Positions 1 to 7,252 of a DNA stretch of 64,000 nucleotides are shown here, in pieces. The notes beneath the pieces are model-generated. The model saw nothing but the letters and a program-made list of their open reading frames with translations, ran no database searches and was not told where the DNA came from. The stretch is from Pseudopedobacter sp037968815 (lineage in GTDB: Bacteria > Bacteroidota > Bacteroidia > Sphingobacteriales > Sphingobacteriaceae). The stretch lies in the NCBI GenBank assembly GCA_037968815.1, contig JBBKWF010000011.1, positions 551,938 to 615,937 on the forward strand, read 5' to 3'. A program made the translations under genes and the position numbers. Position 1 is the first letter of the stretch, and each line of letters opens with the position of its first letter.

Positions 1-1
1 G

Positions 2-178
2 CTCACTTTACTTACCGAGATTTTTTACGCTGATGCTGTTCCTTTAAAAAGTATGGTAAGGTCAAATCCTGGGTTAATGCTATTAAAAGACGGGGTAGTT
101 ATTGATAAATGGCCAGCCTCTGCCCTACCTACTTATAATTATTTATCAGAAAAATACTTCAATAAATTAAATGATTAA
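2..178 (+). CDS. C-terminal end of a DoxX/thioredoxin-like membrane protein (BT_3928-like), 5' end outside window
   Basis: An open frame enters from the left edge and ends at the TAA at 176-178. The 58 visible residues contain VRSNPGLMLLKDGVVIDKW. A short hydrophobic strand followed by a G-x-V-x-x-K-W turn is how the C-terminal thioredoxin-like domain ends in the Bacteroidota DoxX-family proteins annotated as BT_3928-like. The next gene starts 8 bases before this stop, so the two are translationally coupled. The N-terminal membrane domain is not visible, so the family name is recognition from a short tail and could be wrong. The frame itself is secure because of the overlap and codon use. Confidence 0.6.
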   Translation, partial: LTLLTEIFYADAVPLKSMVRSNPGLMLLKDGVVIDKWPASALPTYNYLSEKYFNKLND

Positions 179-1226
179 GTTTATCCTCCAAAAACTAGCT
201 TATGGCTTCGCAGTTTTGCTAGGCGTGGTAGTGGTGGTGTTTTTTTTATTCAACATTTTACCGGCAGACCCCGCTCGGATGACTCAAGGTCAACGTTCTG
301 ATGTACAATCTCTGGAAGCTGTTCGTAAAGAGTTCGGGCTAGATAAACCAATTCCCGTTCAGTTTTTATATTATATCAATGATTTATCACCCTTAGCTGT
401 ACACCCTTCGAGTTCATCGGCGCAAGCTAAATACCATTATTTAAAGTTTTTTAACGTTGGTAATGATAACGCCTTAGTATTAAAGATGCCGTATTTGCGT
501 CGCTCTTATCAAACCAAAAGAGACGTTACCAGTATTTTAGCAGAAACAGTCCCCAATACAATGATTCTCGCATTTACTGCAATGCTTTTCGCTACCATTA
601 TCGGGATTGCTTTAGGTGTATTAGCGGCAGTTTATAAAGACACTTGGATAGACCAAACTGCAATTGCCGGTTCCATTTTAGGGATTTCTGCGCCATCTTT
701 TTTTGCAGGAATTATCATCGCCTGGCTTTTCGGTTTCGTTTTAAGTGATTATACCGGACTAAATATGTCGGGAAGTTTATATGATTATGACCCATTTAAA
801 GGCGAAGTAATTGTATGGAAAAACTTGATTTTACCGATGATTACGCTCGGTTTACGCCCACTAGCCATTATTATGCAATTGACACGCAGTGCCATGTTAG
901 ATGTATTAAGGCAAGATTATATGCGCACAGCAAAAGCAAAAGGATTAGATAAAAAGAGGATTATATTAAAACACGCCTTACCTAATGCTTTAAATCCTGT
1001 AGTAACTGCCGTTTCGGGTTGGTTTGCTTCTTTATTGGCAGGTTCTTTTTTTGTAGAGTATATTTTTGGTTATAACGGGTTAGGCAAAGCCACCGTTGAT
1101 GCTTTAGAACTAGCAGATTTACCCGTAATAATGGGTTCTATTCTATTTATTGCTTTTATATTTATCATTATTAATATTTTGGCGGATTTACTTTACGCCA
1201 CTTTAGACCCTCGCGTAAAAATTTAA
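171..1226 (+). CDS. ABC transporter permease, DppB/OppB (peptide/nickel) type
   Basis: A 351-residue inner-membrane permease of the binding-protein-dependent family. The first membrane helix (about residues 10-30) runs into NILPADPAR, typical of the DppB/OppB branch. A periplasmic stretch of about 85 residues follows, then five further helices. The cytoplasmic EAA loop that docks on the ATPase is at about residues 241-280 and includes YMRTAKAKGLDKKRIILKHA. The C-terminus closes with DLLYATLDPRVKI, as in peptide permeases. No ATPase, second permease or binding protein lies beside it, so the substrate cannot be read from context. In this phylum such orphan permeases are common. It overlaps the preceding gene by 8 bases and is followed 8 bases later by shikimate kinase. 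Confidence 0.85.
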   Translation: MIKFILQKLAYGFAVLLGVVVVVFFLFNILPADPARMTQGQRSDVQSLEAVRKEFGLDKPIPVQFLYYINDLSPLAVHPSSSSAQAKYHYLKFFNVGNDNALVLKMPYLRRSYQTKRDVTSILAETVPNTMILAFTAMLFATIIGIALGVLAAVYKDTWIDQTAIAGSILGISAPSFFAGIIIAWLFGFVLSDYTGLNMSGSLYDYDPFKGEVIVWKNLILPMITLGLRPLAIIMQLTRSAMLDVLRQDYMRTAKAKGLDKKRIILKHALPNALNPVVTAVSGWFASLLAGSFFVEYIFGYNGLGKATVDALELADLPVIMGSILFIAFIFIIINILADLLYATLDPRVKI

Positions 1227-1234
1227 AATTCAGC

Positions 1235-1777
1235 ATGTCAACAGAAATTGTAAACAAAAGTATTCCTTCCAAAAAAATATTTTTAATCGGCTTTATGGGC
1301 TGTGGCAAAAGTAAACTAGGTAAAACTGTAGCTAATAAACTAGAATTGCCTTTTTTAGATTTAGATGATTTAGTGGAAGCTAAAAACCAAATGAGCATTC
1401 CAGAAATTTTCGCTGCTTTTGGCGAGCAAGGGTTTAGAGAAAGGGAAAAGCAAACTTTACAAGAGGCTGCCATTGCAAACGATGCAATTATTGCAACTGG
1501 TGGGGGTGCACCTTGTTTTTTTGATAATATGGCGTGGATGAACAAAAACGGTGTGACTGTTTTTATTGATACCCCGGTTAAAGTGTTGGCAGACCGTTTA
1601 ATAAATGCTAGGGTTGAACGCCCCCTGCTTAAAGGAAAGTCTCACGAAGAACTGATTGACTTTATTGAGGTGAAGTTAGCAGAAAGACGACCATTTTACA
1701 GTCAGGCACAAGTGATTTTGAAGGGAATGGATTTAAGTGCTGAGGATTTGATTGAAGAGTTGCAAAATTTGAATTAA
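1235..1777 (+). CDS. aroK: shikimate kinase
   Basis: Phosphorylates shikimate at O3 with ATP, the fifth step of the common aromatic (chorismate) pathway, in the cytoplasm. The 180-residue length is normal. The Walker A loop GFMGCGKS is at residues 19-26. The shikimate-binding acidic segment LDLDD follows at about 41-45, and the GGG loop at 89-91. The lid region carries ERPLLKG, and ERRPFYSQ near the C-terminus is the adenine-binding end. The 18-residue lead before Walker A is longer than in E. coli AroK, but there is no internal Met before the P-loop, so the ATG at 1235 stands. No other aro gene is nearby. Confidence 0.93.
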   Translation: MSTEIVNKSIPSKKIFLIGFMGCGKSKLGKTVANKLELPFLDLDDLVEAKNQMSIPEIFAAFGEQGFREREKQTLQEAAIANDAIIATGGGAPCFFDNMAWMNKNGVTVFIDTPVKVLADRLINARVERPLLKGKSHEELIDFIEVKLAERRPFYSQAQVILKGMDLSAEDLIEELQNLN

Positions 1778-1856
1778 TGATTTTGATTAACCTTTTTAAA
1801 CAATTATCCGTCATTTCAATTATAAACCTTAATTTTCAAACTTCGATTTTAAAAAC

Positions 1857-2777
1857 ATGATGAAAAAAATATTAGTAACCGGTAGTAACGGATTATTAGG
1901 TCAAAAATTAACCGAAAGAATTTTAGCTAAAAATGATTTTGAGTTGGTGGCAACCGGTAAAGGAGCTAATCGCTTCCCGGTAAAAAAAGGTTACACTTAT
2001 GAAGAAATGGACATCTTAGATGCCAAAAGTATTGATAATGTAATCGGAAAATTTTTGCCAGATGTAGTTATAAACACTGCCGCTATGACCAATGTTGATA
2101 CTTGCGAAACAGAAAAAGAAGCTTGTTGGGCATTAAATGTTACCGCAGTTGACTACCTTATACAATCATGCAAAAATCATAACGCACAGTTAGTTCACCT
2201 ATCTACTGATTTTATTTTCGATGGTTTAGCAGGACCTTATAAGGAAGATGCACCACCTTCTCCTGTTTCCTTTTACGGAGAGTCAAAATTAGCTGCCGAG
2301 CTTCTACTTCAAAAATCTGATATTAAATGGACTATTCTACGAACCATTATAGTTTACGGAATTGTAAGTGATATGAGCCGAAGCAATATTGTTTTATGGG
2401 CAAAAGGAGCTTTAGAAAAAGGCAATCCAATAAACGTAGTTAACGACCAATGGAGAATGCCAACGCTTGCAGAAGATTTAGCAGACATTTGTTTATTAGC
2501 AGCAGAAAAAGAAGCGCAAGGCGTTTTCAATGCGTCTGGAAAAGATATGATGAGCATTATTGAGCTGGTAAACGAAGTTGCTGATTATTATAAATTAGAT
2601 AAAAGCTTAATTAACCCTATTAGTTCTGCATCTTTAAACCAAGCGGCCAAACGTCCAGTAAAAACTGGTTTTATATTAGATAAATCTATCAAAGAACTAG
2701 GCTACCAGCCACATTCGTTTAAAGAAGGTATTGCTATTATGGAAAAGCAAGTGAATTTACTTAAATCTGACGCTTAA
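1857..2777 (+). CDS. NAD(P)-dependent sugar-nucleotide reductase of the RmlD (dTDP-4-dehydrorhamnose reductase) family
   Basis: A 306-residue extended short-chain dehydrogenase. The N-terminal dinucleotide motif is GSNGLLG (residues 9-15). The active-site pair Y140-x3-K144 lies in FYGESK, preceded by the STDFIFDG strand typical of RmlD_sub_bind proteins. RmlD reduces dTDP-4-keto-L-rhamnose to dTDP-L-rhamnose. No rmlA, rmlB or rmlC is nearby, so whether this copy makes rhamnose is inference. Translation can start at either of two adjacent ATG codons (1857 or 1860). A spacer of 79 bases separates it from aroK. Confidence 0.8.
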   Translation: MMKKILVTGSNGLLGQKLTERILAKNDFELVATGKGANRFPVKKGYTYEEMDILDAKSIDNVIGKFLPDVVINTAAMTNVDTCETEKEACWALNVTAVDYLIQSCKNHNAQLVHLSTDFIFDGLAGPYKEDAPPSPVSFYGESKLAAELLLQKSDIKWTILRTIIVYGIVSDMSRSNIVLWAKGALEKGNPINVVNDQWRMPTLAEDLADICLLAAEKEAQGVFNASGKDMMSIIELVNEVADYYKLDKSLINPISSASLNQAAKRPVKTGFILDKSIKELGYQPHSFKEGIAIMEKQVNLLKSDA

Positions 2778-2792
2778 AAAATTGCTTTAAAA

Positions 2793-2800
2793 TACATTTG
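2793..2800 (+). promoter_or_regulatory. candidate -7 promoter element for the peroxiredoxin gene
   Basis: TACATTTG matches the Bacteroidota -7 consensus TAnnTTTG and lies 32 bases upstream of the ATG at 2833, allowing a leader of about 25 bases. The -33 TTTG partner is poor (TCTG at 2766-2769, spacing 23), so this is only a candidate. Confidence 0.4.
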
Positions 2801-2832
2801 TTGTAATCATTAAAAATTTAAAACTTAAAAAA

Positions 2833-3294
2833 ATGTCATTAAAAACAGGAGATCAAGCACCGGATTTTACCTTATACAGTTCGGATTTAAAAGAAGTTAG
2901 TTTAAAAGACTTTGCAGGCAAAAAAGTAATTATCCACTTTTTCCCTTTAGCATTTACAGGCGTTTGTACTACTCAGCTTTGTACTATGCGAGATAATTTT
3001 GGTTTTTACGAAGGTTTAGGTGCGCAAGTACTTGGAATCTCTATCGATTCACCTTTTGTATTGGCAAAATACAAGGAAGAGAACAACTACCAATTTCCAC
3101 TATTGTCAGACTTCAATAAAGAGGCTTCACAAGCTTTCGGAGCATTTTACGATGAATTTAAGTTTAACTTAAAAGGTGTTGCAAAAAGATCTGCTTTTGT
3201 TATTGATGAAAATCAAAAAATTATTTATGCAGAAGTGCTAGAAAATGCAGGAGAACTTCCTAACTTCAAAGCAATTGACGATATTGTAAAATAA
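2833..3294 (+). CDS. thiol peroxidase of the peroxiredoxin family, BCP-like
   Basis: Reduces hydrogen peroxide and organic hydroperoxides in the cytoplasm using a reactive cysteine. The protein has 153 residues. The peroxidatic site PxxxTxxC is at residues 38-45 (PLAFTGVC, C45). A second cysteine sits five residues on (C50), which is the resolving-cysteine spacing of E. coli BCP. The conserved arginine appears in KRSAFVID. The start is clear, with an AT-rich leader. The floA-like gene begins 16 bases downstream and may be co-transcribed. AhpE-type 1-Cys peroxiredoxins are the alternative, but C50 argues for the BCP type. Confidence 0.88.
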   Translation: MSLKTGDQAPDFTLYSSDLKEVSLKDFAGKKVIIHFFPLAFTGVCTTQLCTMRDNFGFYEGLGAQVLGISIDSPFVLAKYKEENNYQFPLLSDFNKEASQAFGAFYDEFKFNLKGVAKRSAFVIDENQKIIYAEVLENAGELPNFKAIDDIVK

Positions 3295-3310
3295 CCCTAA
3301 AACAGATTAT

Positions 3311-4282
3311 ATGGATCCATCATTCAGTATTATTTTCATCATTATTGGAAGCGTAATTGCGCTCTTTTTCTTGTTTTACATTTTACCAGTCAACCTTTGG
3401 TTTACAGCACAGTTATCTGGCGTAAAAGTAAATCTTTTGAACCTCGCATTAATGAGGTTAAGAAGAGTTCCACCATCATTAGTGGTAAACGCAATGATTA
3501 CTTCTACAAAAGCCGGCTTAAACCTCACGTCAAATGATATTGAAACGCATTATTTGGCTGGTGGACACGTTAACAATGTGATTAAGTCTTTAATTTCTGC
3601 CGATAAGGCAAATATTCCTTTAGATTTTAAACTGGCAACAGCGATAGATTTAGCCGGAAGAGATGTTTTTGAAGCAGTACAACTATCGGTAAACCCGAGA
3701 GTAATTAACACCCCACCTGTTGCTGCAGTAGCAAAAGATGGTATTCAGTTGATTGCAAAAGCTAGAGTTACGGTTAGAGCAAACATTAACCAGTTAGTGG
3801 GTGGTGCTGGTGAAGAAACCATTTTAGCCCGTGTGGGTGAAGGTATTGTAACCACTATTGGTTCTGCGGTTAGCCATAAAGAGGTTTTAGAAAACCCCGA
3901 TAAAATATCTAAAGTAGTTTTAAGTAAAGGACTAGATTCTGGAACAGCTTTCGAGATTTTATCCATTGACATTGCGGATATTGACATAGGTGATAATATT
4001 GGTGCAAAACTACAAACAGATCAGGCTGAAGCCGATTTAAAAGTAGCTAATGCAAAAGCAGAAGAGCGTAGAGCATTTGCCGTTGCTTTCGAGCAAGAGA
4101 TGATTGCAAAAGCACAAGATGCAAGAGCAAAAGTTATTGAAGCGGAAGCACAAATTCCTTTAGCTATGGCTGAAGCTTTTAGAAGTGGAAACTTAGGTAT
4201 TATGGATTATTATAAAATGCAGAACATCCAAGCAGATACGGATATGAGAGAGTCGATCTCGAAGCCAAAAGATCAAAAATAA
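3311..4282 (+). CDS. floA: flotillin-like membrane scaffold protein FloA
   Basis: A 323-residue SPFH-domain protein of the FloA/UPF0365 family, which forms detergent-resistant patches in the cytoplasmic membrane. One hydrophobic segment spans residues 5-27. The SPFH domain covers about 35-215 with RARVTVRANINQLVGGAGEE, very characteristic of FloA. A helical, Ala/Glu/Lys-rich coiled-coil region (about 225-290, ending MAEAFRSGNLGIMDYYKMQN) is the oligomerisation segment. Length and motif order match the family throughout. It is followed by a clear intrinsic terminator. Confidence 0.93.
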   Translation: MDPSFSIIFIIIGSVIALFFLFYILPVNLWFTAQLSGVKVNLLNLALMRLRRVPPSLVVNAMITSTKAGLNLTSNDIETHYLAGGHVNNVIKSLISADKANIPLDFKLATAIDLAGRDVFEAVQLSVNPRVINTPPVAAVAKDGIQLIAKARVTVRANINQLVGGAGEETILARVGEGIVTTIGSAVSHKEVLENPDKISKVVLSKGLDSGTAFEILSIDIADIDIGDNIGAKLQTDQAEADLKVANAKAEERRAFAVAFEQEMIAKAQDARAKVIEAEAQIPLAMAEAFRSGNLGIMDYYKMQNIQADTDMRESISKPKDQK

Positions 4283-4327
4283 TTTAAATCTGGAAGCAAA
4301 AGCTTCCTTATACTAATTATAAATCAA

Positions 4328-4357
4328 ACAGCGTAAATTTTTTTACGCTGTTTTTTT
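4328..4357 (+). terminator. intrinsic terminator after floA
   Basis: ACAGCGTAAA (4328-4337) pairs perfectly with TTTACGCTGT (4342-4351), and the stem is followed by a run of T. It closes the peroxiredoxin-floA unit. Confidence 0.85.
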
Positions 4358-4444
4358 GTTTAAAATTGTCTTATTCTTACAATTGGCTTCGTTTTTGACC
4401 GTTAGCTAAACAGATTTATTATCGAATCTTTTAAAATTTATAAA

Positions 4445-4930
4445 ATGAAAAAATCAATCTTATCTACTTTTTCTATTTGCCTAGCACTATTTATTTTTGC
4501 TTCTTGCTCTTCTAAAACAGCTAAAACATCAAATTACAATGTATCAAAATCAACCGTTTCTGGCACTTGGACTGTTTCTGACGTAAGTTTAGAAGGTTTC
4601 CCGAGTGATTATCAAATCACAAATGCCTTTGGTATGGCGCCTTACAAAGCTTTTGTAGGTAGCACTTGGAAACTTTATGGCGGAAATAGTGGTTACATTG
4701 CGTTAACTAATGGGGTTACTCAAAACATCTATTGGTCGGTATTAAATGATGGCGTTACACCAATATTCCAGTTTAAAAAAGTTGATGCAGGCGAAAAAGC
4801 AAAAAACATAGTAGAAGGTTACAGAATGAGTATCGATGTGGCTACTAAAAGCTCACTTACAATAAGCTCACCTTTTCAATTACTAAACGGAAATACAGCA
4901 AGAATTGTTTATACATTAAATGCTCAATAA
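4445..4930 (+). CDS. lipocalin-like lipoprotein, function unknown
   Basis: A 161-residue exported protein. Residues 1-20 are a lipoprotein signal ending in the lipobox FASC, with C21 as the lipidated residue. The mature part starts with a Ser/Thr-rich linker, then SGTWTVSDVSLEGFP. This G-x-W opening is typical of small lipocalin-like domains common in Bacteroidota. Alternating beta segments fill the rest. No ligand-binding or catalytic residue can be named. It stands alone between two terminators. Confidence is high that it is a lipoprotein and moderate for the fold. Confidence 0.75.
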   Translation: MKKSILSTFSICLALFIFASCSSKTAKTSNYNVSKSTVSGTWTVSDVSLEGFPSDYQITNAFGMAPYKAFVGSTWKLYGGNSGYIALTNGVTQNIYWSVLNDGVTPIFQFKKVDAGEKAKNIVEGYRMSIDVATKSSLTISSPFQLLNGNTARIVYTLNAQ

Positions 4931-4947
4931 AATATAAAATTCAAAAC

Positions 4948-4994
4948 AAAGACTTACAGTTGGGGTTTAAAATCAGCAAATCGTAAGTCTTTTT
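4948..4994 (+). terminator. probable intrinsic terminator after the lipocalin-like gene
   Basis: AAAGACTTAC (4948-4957) pairs with GTAAGTCTTT (4983-4992), followed by more T. The 25-base loop is long, so efficiency is uncertain. Confidence 0.6.
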
Positions 4995-5323
4995 TCACCC
5001 CTTCTTTACAACCCCTTCATCTTTTCCAATATAACACCTCCTTTAGCACCTACTTTTTTATTATTTATAACGTTTTTATACTTATTTGCTCTTAAATCGA
5101 AAGCAATAATGGATAATAACAAAAACACCTATCCTTTCTTTATATAATTAAAACATCAACTTTCTTGAATGCTTAATACTTAGTTTAAACTAAATTAACA
5201 GCTAATTTACTCATAGTTAACATGACTAACTTACTTTTGACACAAGGTTAAAGAGTCAAAAAAACAAAAAGTTAAGTGCTTAAATCTTGATAATCATAAA
5301 TAACTTTCCTAATTTTAGTCAAA
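4995..5323. other. intergenic region upstream of the SusC/SusD regulatory genes
   Basis: About 330 very AT-rich bases with no convincing coding frame. The only signals seen are the promoter candidate at 5206-5239 and a weak TAATTTTAG (5310-5318) that is too close to the start codon to be a normal -7 element. Confidence 0.5.
5206..5239 (+). promoter_or_regulatory. candidate housekeeping promoter for the ECF sigma gene
   Basis: TACTTTTG (5232-5239) is a full match to TAnnTTTG. TTTA at 5206-5209 is a near match to the -33 TTTG with 22-base spacing. Transcription would start near 5246, about 78 bases before the ATG. Confidence 0.45.
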
Positions 5324-5878
5324 ATGGAAGAGATTTCTCACAAAACAATCAGTAAGTTAGTTGATGGCGATTCCAATGCGTTTAAAGAAATTTACCATAC
5401 TTATTCCTCTGCTATTTTCAAAATCGCTAAATGTATTTTAAAAAATGAAAGCTGGGCAGAAGAGATTGTACAAGAGACGTTTTTAAAATTGTGGTCTAGT
5501 AAGGAAACAGTAAAAAAAGACCAACCTCTTTGGCCTTTTGTATATGTAACAGCTAAAAACTTATGTTTTAATAAAATAAGAAGCATAAAACAAGACCAAA
5601 AAGCAATGGCAGAGCTTTTCTTAGCTACTGAAACCTCTAAAATTGACGAAACTTATAGTTTAAATGAAATTAAATCAATTTTAAACGAAAGTGTAGGTAA
5701 GCTTACTTCGCAACAAAAAACGATATGGAAGTTAAGTCGCGAAGAAGGTTACAGTCACAAAGAAATTGCCGACAAGCTAAATATATCTAACAATACCGTA
5801 AAAAATCACTTGGTACTAGCTTTAAAATCTTTACGCATAGATTTTATAGATGCGGACTACCTAAGTCTGAAAAAATAA
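5324..5878 (+). CDS. RNA polymerase ECF sigma factor, Bacteroidetes SusC/D-associated type
   Basis: A 184-residue sigma-70-family factor with regions 2 and 4 only. Region 2 spans about residues 12-62, with AEEIVQETFLKLW as the -10-recognition helix area. Region 4 spans about 128-172, and the helix-turn-helix SHKEIADKLNISNNTVKNHL binds the -35-like site. In this phylum such a gene directly followed by a FecR gene and a STN-containing SusC is a cell-surface signalling module. Substrate binding at the outer membrane releases the sigma factor, which then transcribes the transporter operon. The FecR gene follows after 110 bases. Identification is firm; the target promoter is inferred to be that of the SusC operon. 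Confidence 0.93.
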   Translation: MEEISHKTISKLVDGDSNAFKEIYHTYSSAIFKIAKCILKNESWAEEIVQETFLKLWSSKETVKKDQPLWPFVYVTAKNLCFNKIRSIKQDQKAMAELFLATETSKIDETYSLNEIKSILNESVGKLTSQQKTIWKLSREEGYSHKEIADKLNISNNTVKNHLVLALKSLRIDFIDADYLSLKK

Positions 5879-5988
5879 AGCCGTTTATTCCCGCTTCACC
5901 CTCCTTTTTACTTTTTATTTCAAAAAAATCAAAATATAACTAGTCCTATTGGTGGAGTTGTGTGTACTTATAGTATAAAACATGTCCA

Positions 5989-7170
5989 GTGGATAAAGAA
6001 AATTACAAAAAACTATTTCAAAAACATTTAAACAACGATCTTTCAAAAGAGGAGTTGTTGCAGTTTATAGATCAATCTGAGCTTAATAAAGATTTATTCA
6101 TGGAAGAGATGGATAGCTTAGATATTGATAGTTTAAATGGCGAGTTTAAAGAAAATGAACTTTTCGACAAATTAGTAAACAGTCCCGCTTTTAAATCAGA
6201 AGATGATGTAAAAATCAAAAAAATATGGCTACCGAAATTATTAAAAATAGCAGCGATGCTCTTAACATTCGGTTCACTTTCCTTAATCAGCTATTACTAT
6301 ATATATAATGGTAAAGCCACTAAAAATATAGTTGCTAATAGCTCTCCTAAAAACAACATCCTATTATCCGGAAAGAATTCCGTCACCATACAACTTACAA
6401 ACGGAGAAAAAATACTGATTGACGAAGCTGATTTCTCTGATAAAATAGCAAAAGATGGTATCGTTTTAACCAAAGACGAGGATGGGGCAATATTATTTAA
6501 AATATCAGATACTTATGTTGCTTCTAAAAATTCAGGATTTCATACATTTTCTACTCCTAAAGGAGAGAGTTTTGCTTTTATATTGCCCGACGGGTCTAAA
6601 ATTTGGCTAAACTCAAGTACTCAACTAAAAATTCCTGCAAACTTTAATACTAATAGCAGGGATGTGTTTTTGGAAGGTGAAGCTTATTTTGATGTAGCAC
6701 ACAACGCAAATAAGCCCTTTAAAATCCATAGTGGGAATGATGTTGTAAAAGTACTAGGTACTGCTTTTAATATTAAAGCATACCATAATGATAGCTATAT
6801 CTACACCACCTTATTACGCGGTTCTGTTCAGTTAACTACAGCAAACAACGATACTAAACTTGTGCCAGGAGAACAGGCTAAAACAAATAACAAAACGGGT
6901 GCTCTAAGTAAAAAACACATTGATACTGAACAAGTTATTGGTTGGAAAAACGGTTATTTTAAGTTTGCAGACCAACCTATTAGTAGCATACTTGAAGAAC
7001 TAAAACGCTGGTATGACATCGAATCGATAGAGTACCAAACAACTAATAAAGAAAGGTTTACAGCCAGTATAAAGCGCACACGTAGCTTGGCTGATGTTTT
7101 AAATAAAATAGAAAAAGTATCACGCTTAAAGTTTAAAATCGAAGAAGGGAGGGTGATAGTGGTAGAATAG
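5989..7170 (+). CDS. FecR-family anti-sigma factor (GTG start)
   Basis: A 393-residue inner-membrane regulator that holds the ECF sigma factor inactive and receives the signal from the SusC plug. It has a cytoplasmic N-terminus (1-80), one membrane helix (about 84-106), a periplasmic FecR domain (about 185-285, with FSTPKGESFAFILPDGSKIW and VFLEGEAYFDV) and a C-terminal DUF4974 region (about 320-392) ending SRLKFKIEEGRVIVVE. The frame opens with GTG at 5989. The next in-frame Met is residue 38, which would remove the conserved N-terminal helix. An out-of-frame ATG at 5982 reads only four codons to a TAA and overlaps the GTG. No closer ATG is available, so the GTG start is preferred. Confidence 0.88.
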   Translation: MDKENYKKLFQKHLNNDLSKEELLQFIDQSELNKDLFMEEMDSLDIDSLNGEFKENELFDKLVNSPAFKSEDDVKIKKIWLPKLLKIAAMLLTFGSLSLISYYYIYNGKATKNIVANSSPKNNILLSGKNSVTIQLTNGEKILIDEADFSDKIAKDGIVLTKDEDGAILFKISDTYVASKNSGFHTFSTPKGESFAFILPDGSKIWLNSSTQLKIPANFNTNSRDVFLEGEAYFDVAHNANKPFKIHSGNDVVKVLGTAFNIKAYHNDSYIYTTLLRGSVQLTTANNDTKLVPGEQAKTNNKTGALSKKHIDTEQVIGWKNGYFKFADQPISSILEELKRWYDIESIEYQTTNKERFTASIKRTRSLADVLNKIEKVSRLKFKIEEGRVIVVE

Positions 7171-7182
7171 CAAACTAAAAAA

Positions 7183-7205
7183 TGAGAGCGCTACCAACGC
7201 TCTCA
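7183..7205. promoter_or_regulatory. hairpin in the FecR-SusC spacer
   Basis: TGAGAGCG (7183-7190) pairs perfectly with CGCTCTCA (7198-7205) around a seven-base loop, 13 bases after the FecR stop. There is no T run on the plus strand, so it may be a weak terminator, an RNA-processing site or a stabiliser for the SusC message. Confidence 0.5.
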
Positions 7206-7252
7206 CCAATAAAATTTGATCCAAACAAACACGAATAAACCAAACTAATCAA

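Noticed and set aside
1171..1545. 124-codon minus-strand frame over aroK
   Set aside because: Entirely antisense to shikimate kinase motifs and without any recognisable domain.
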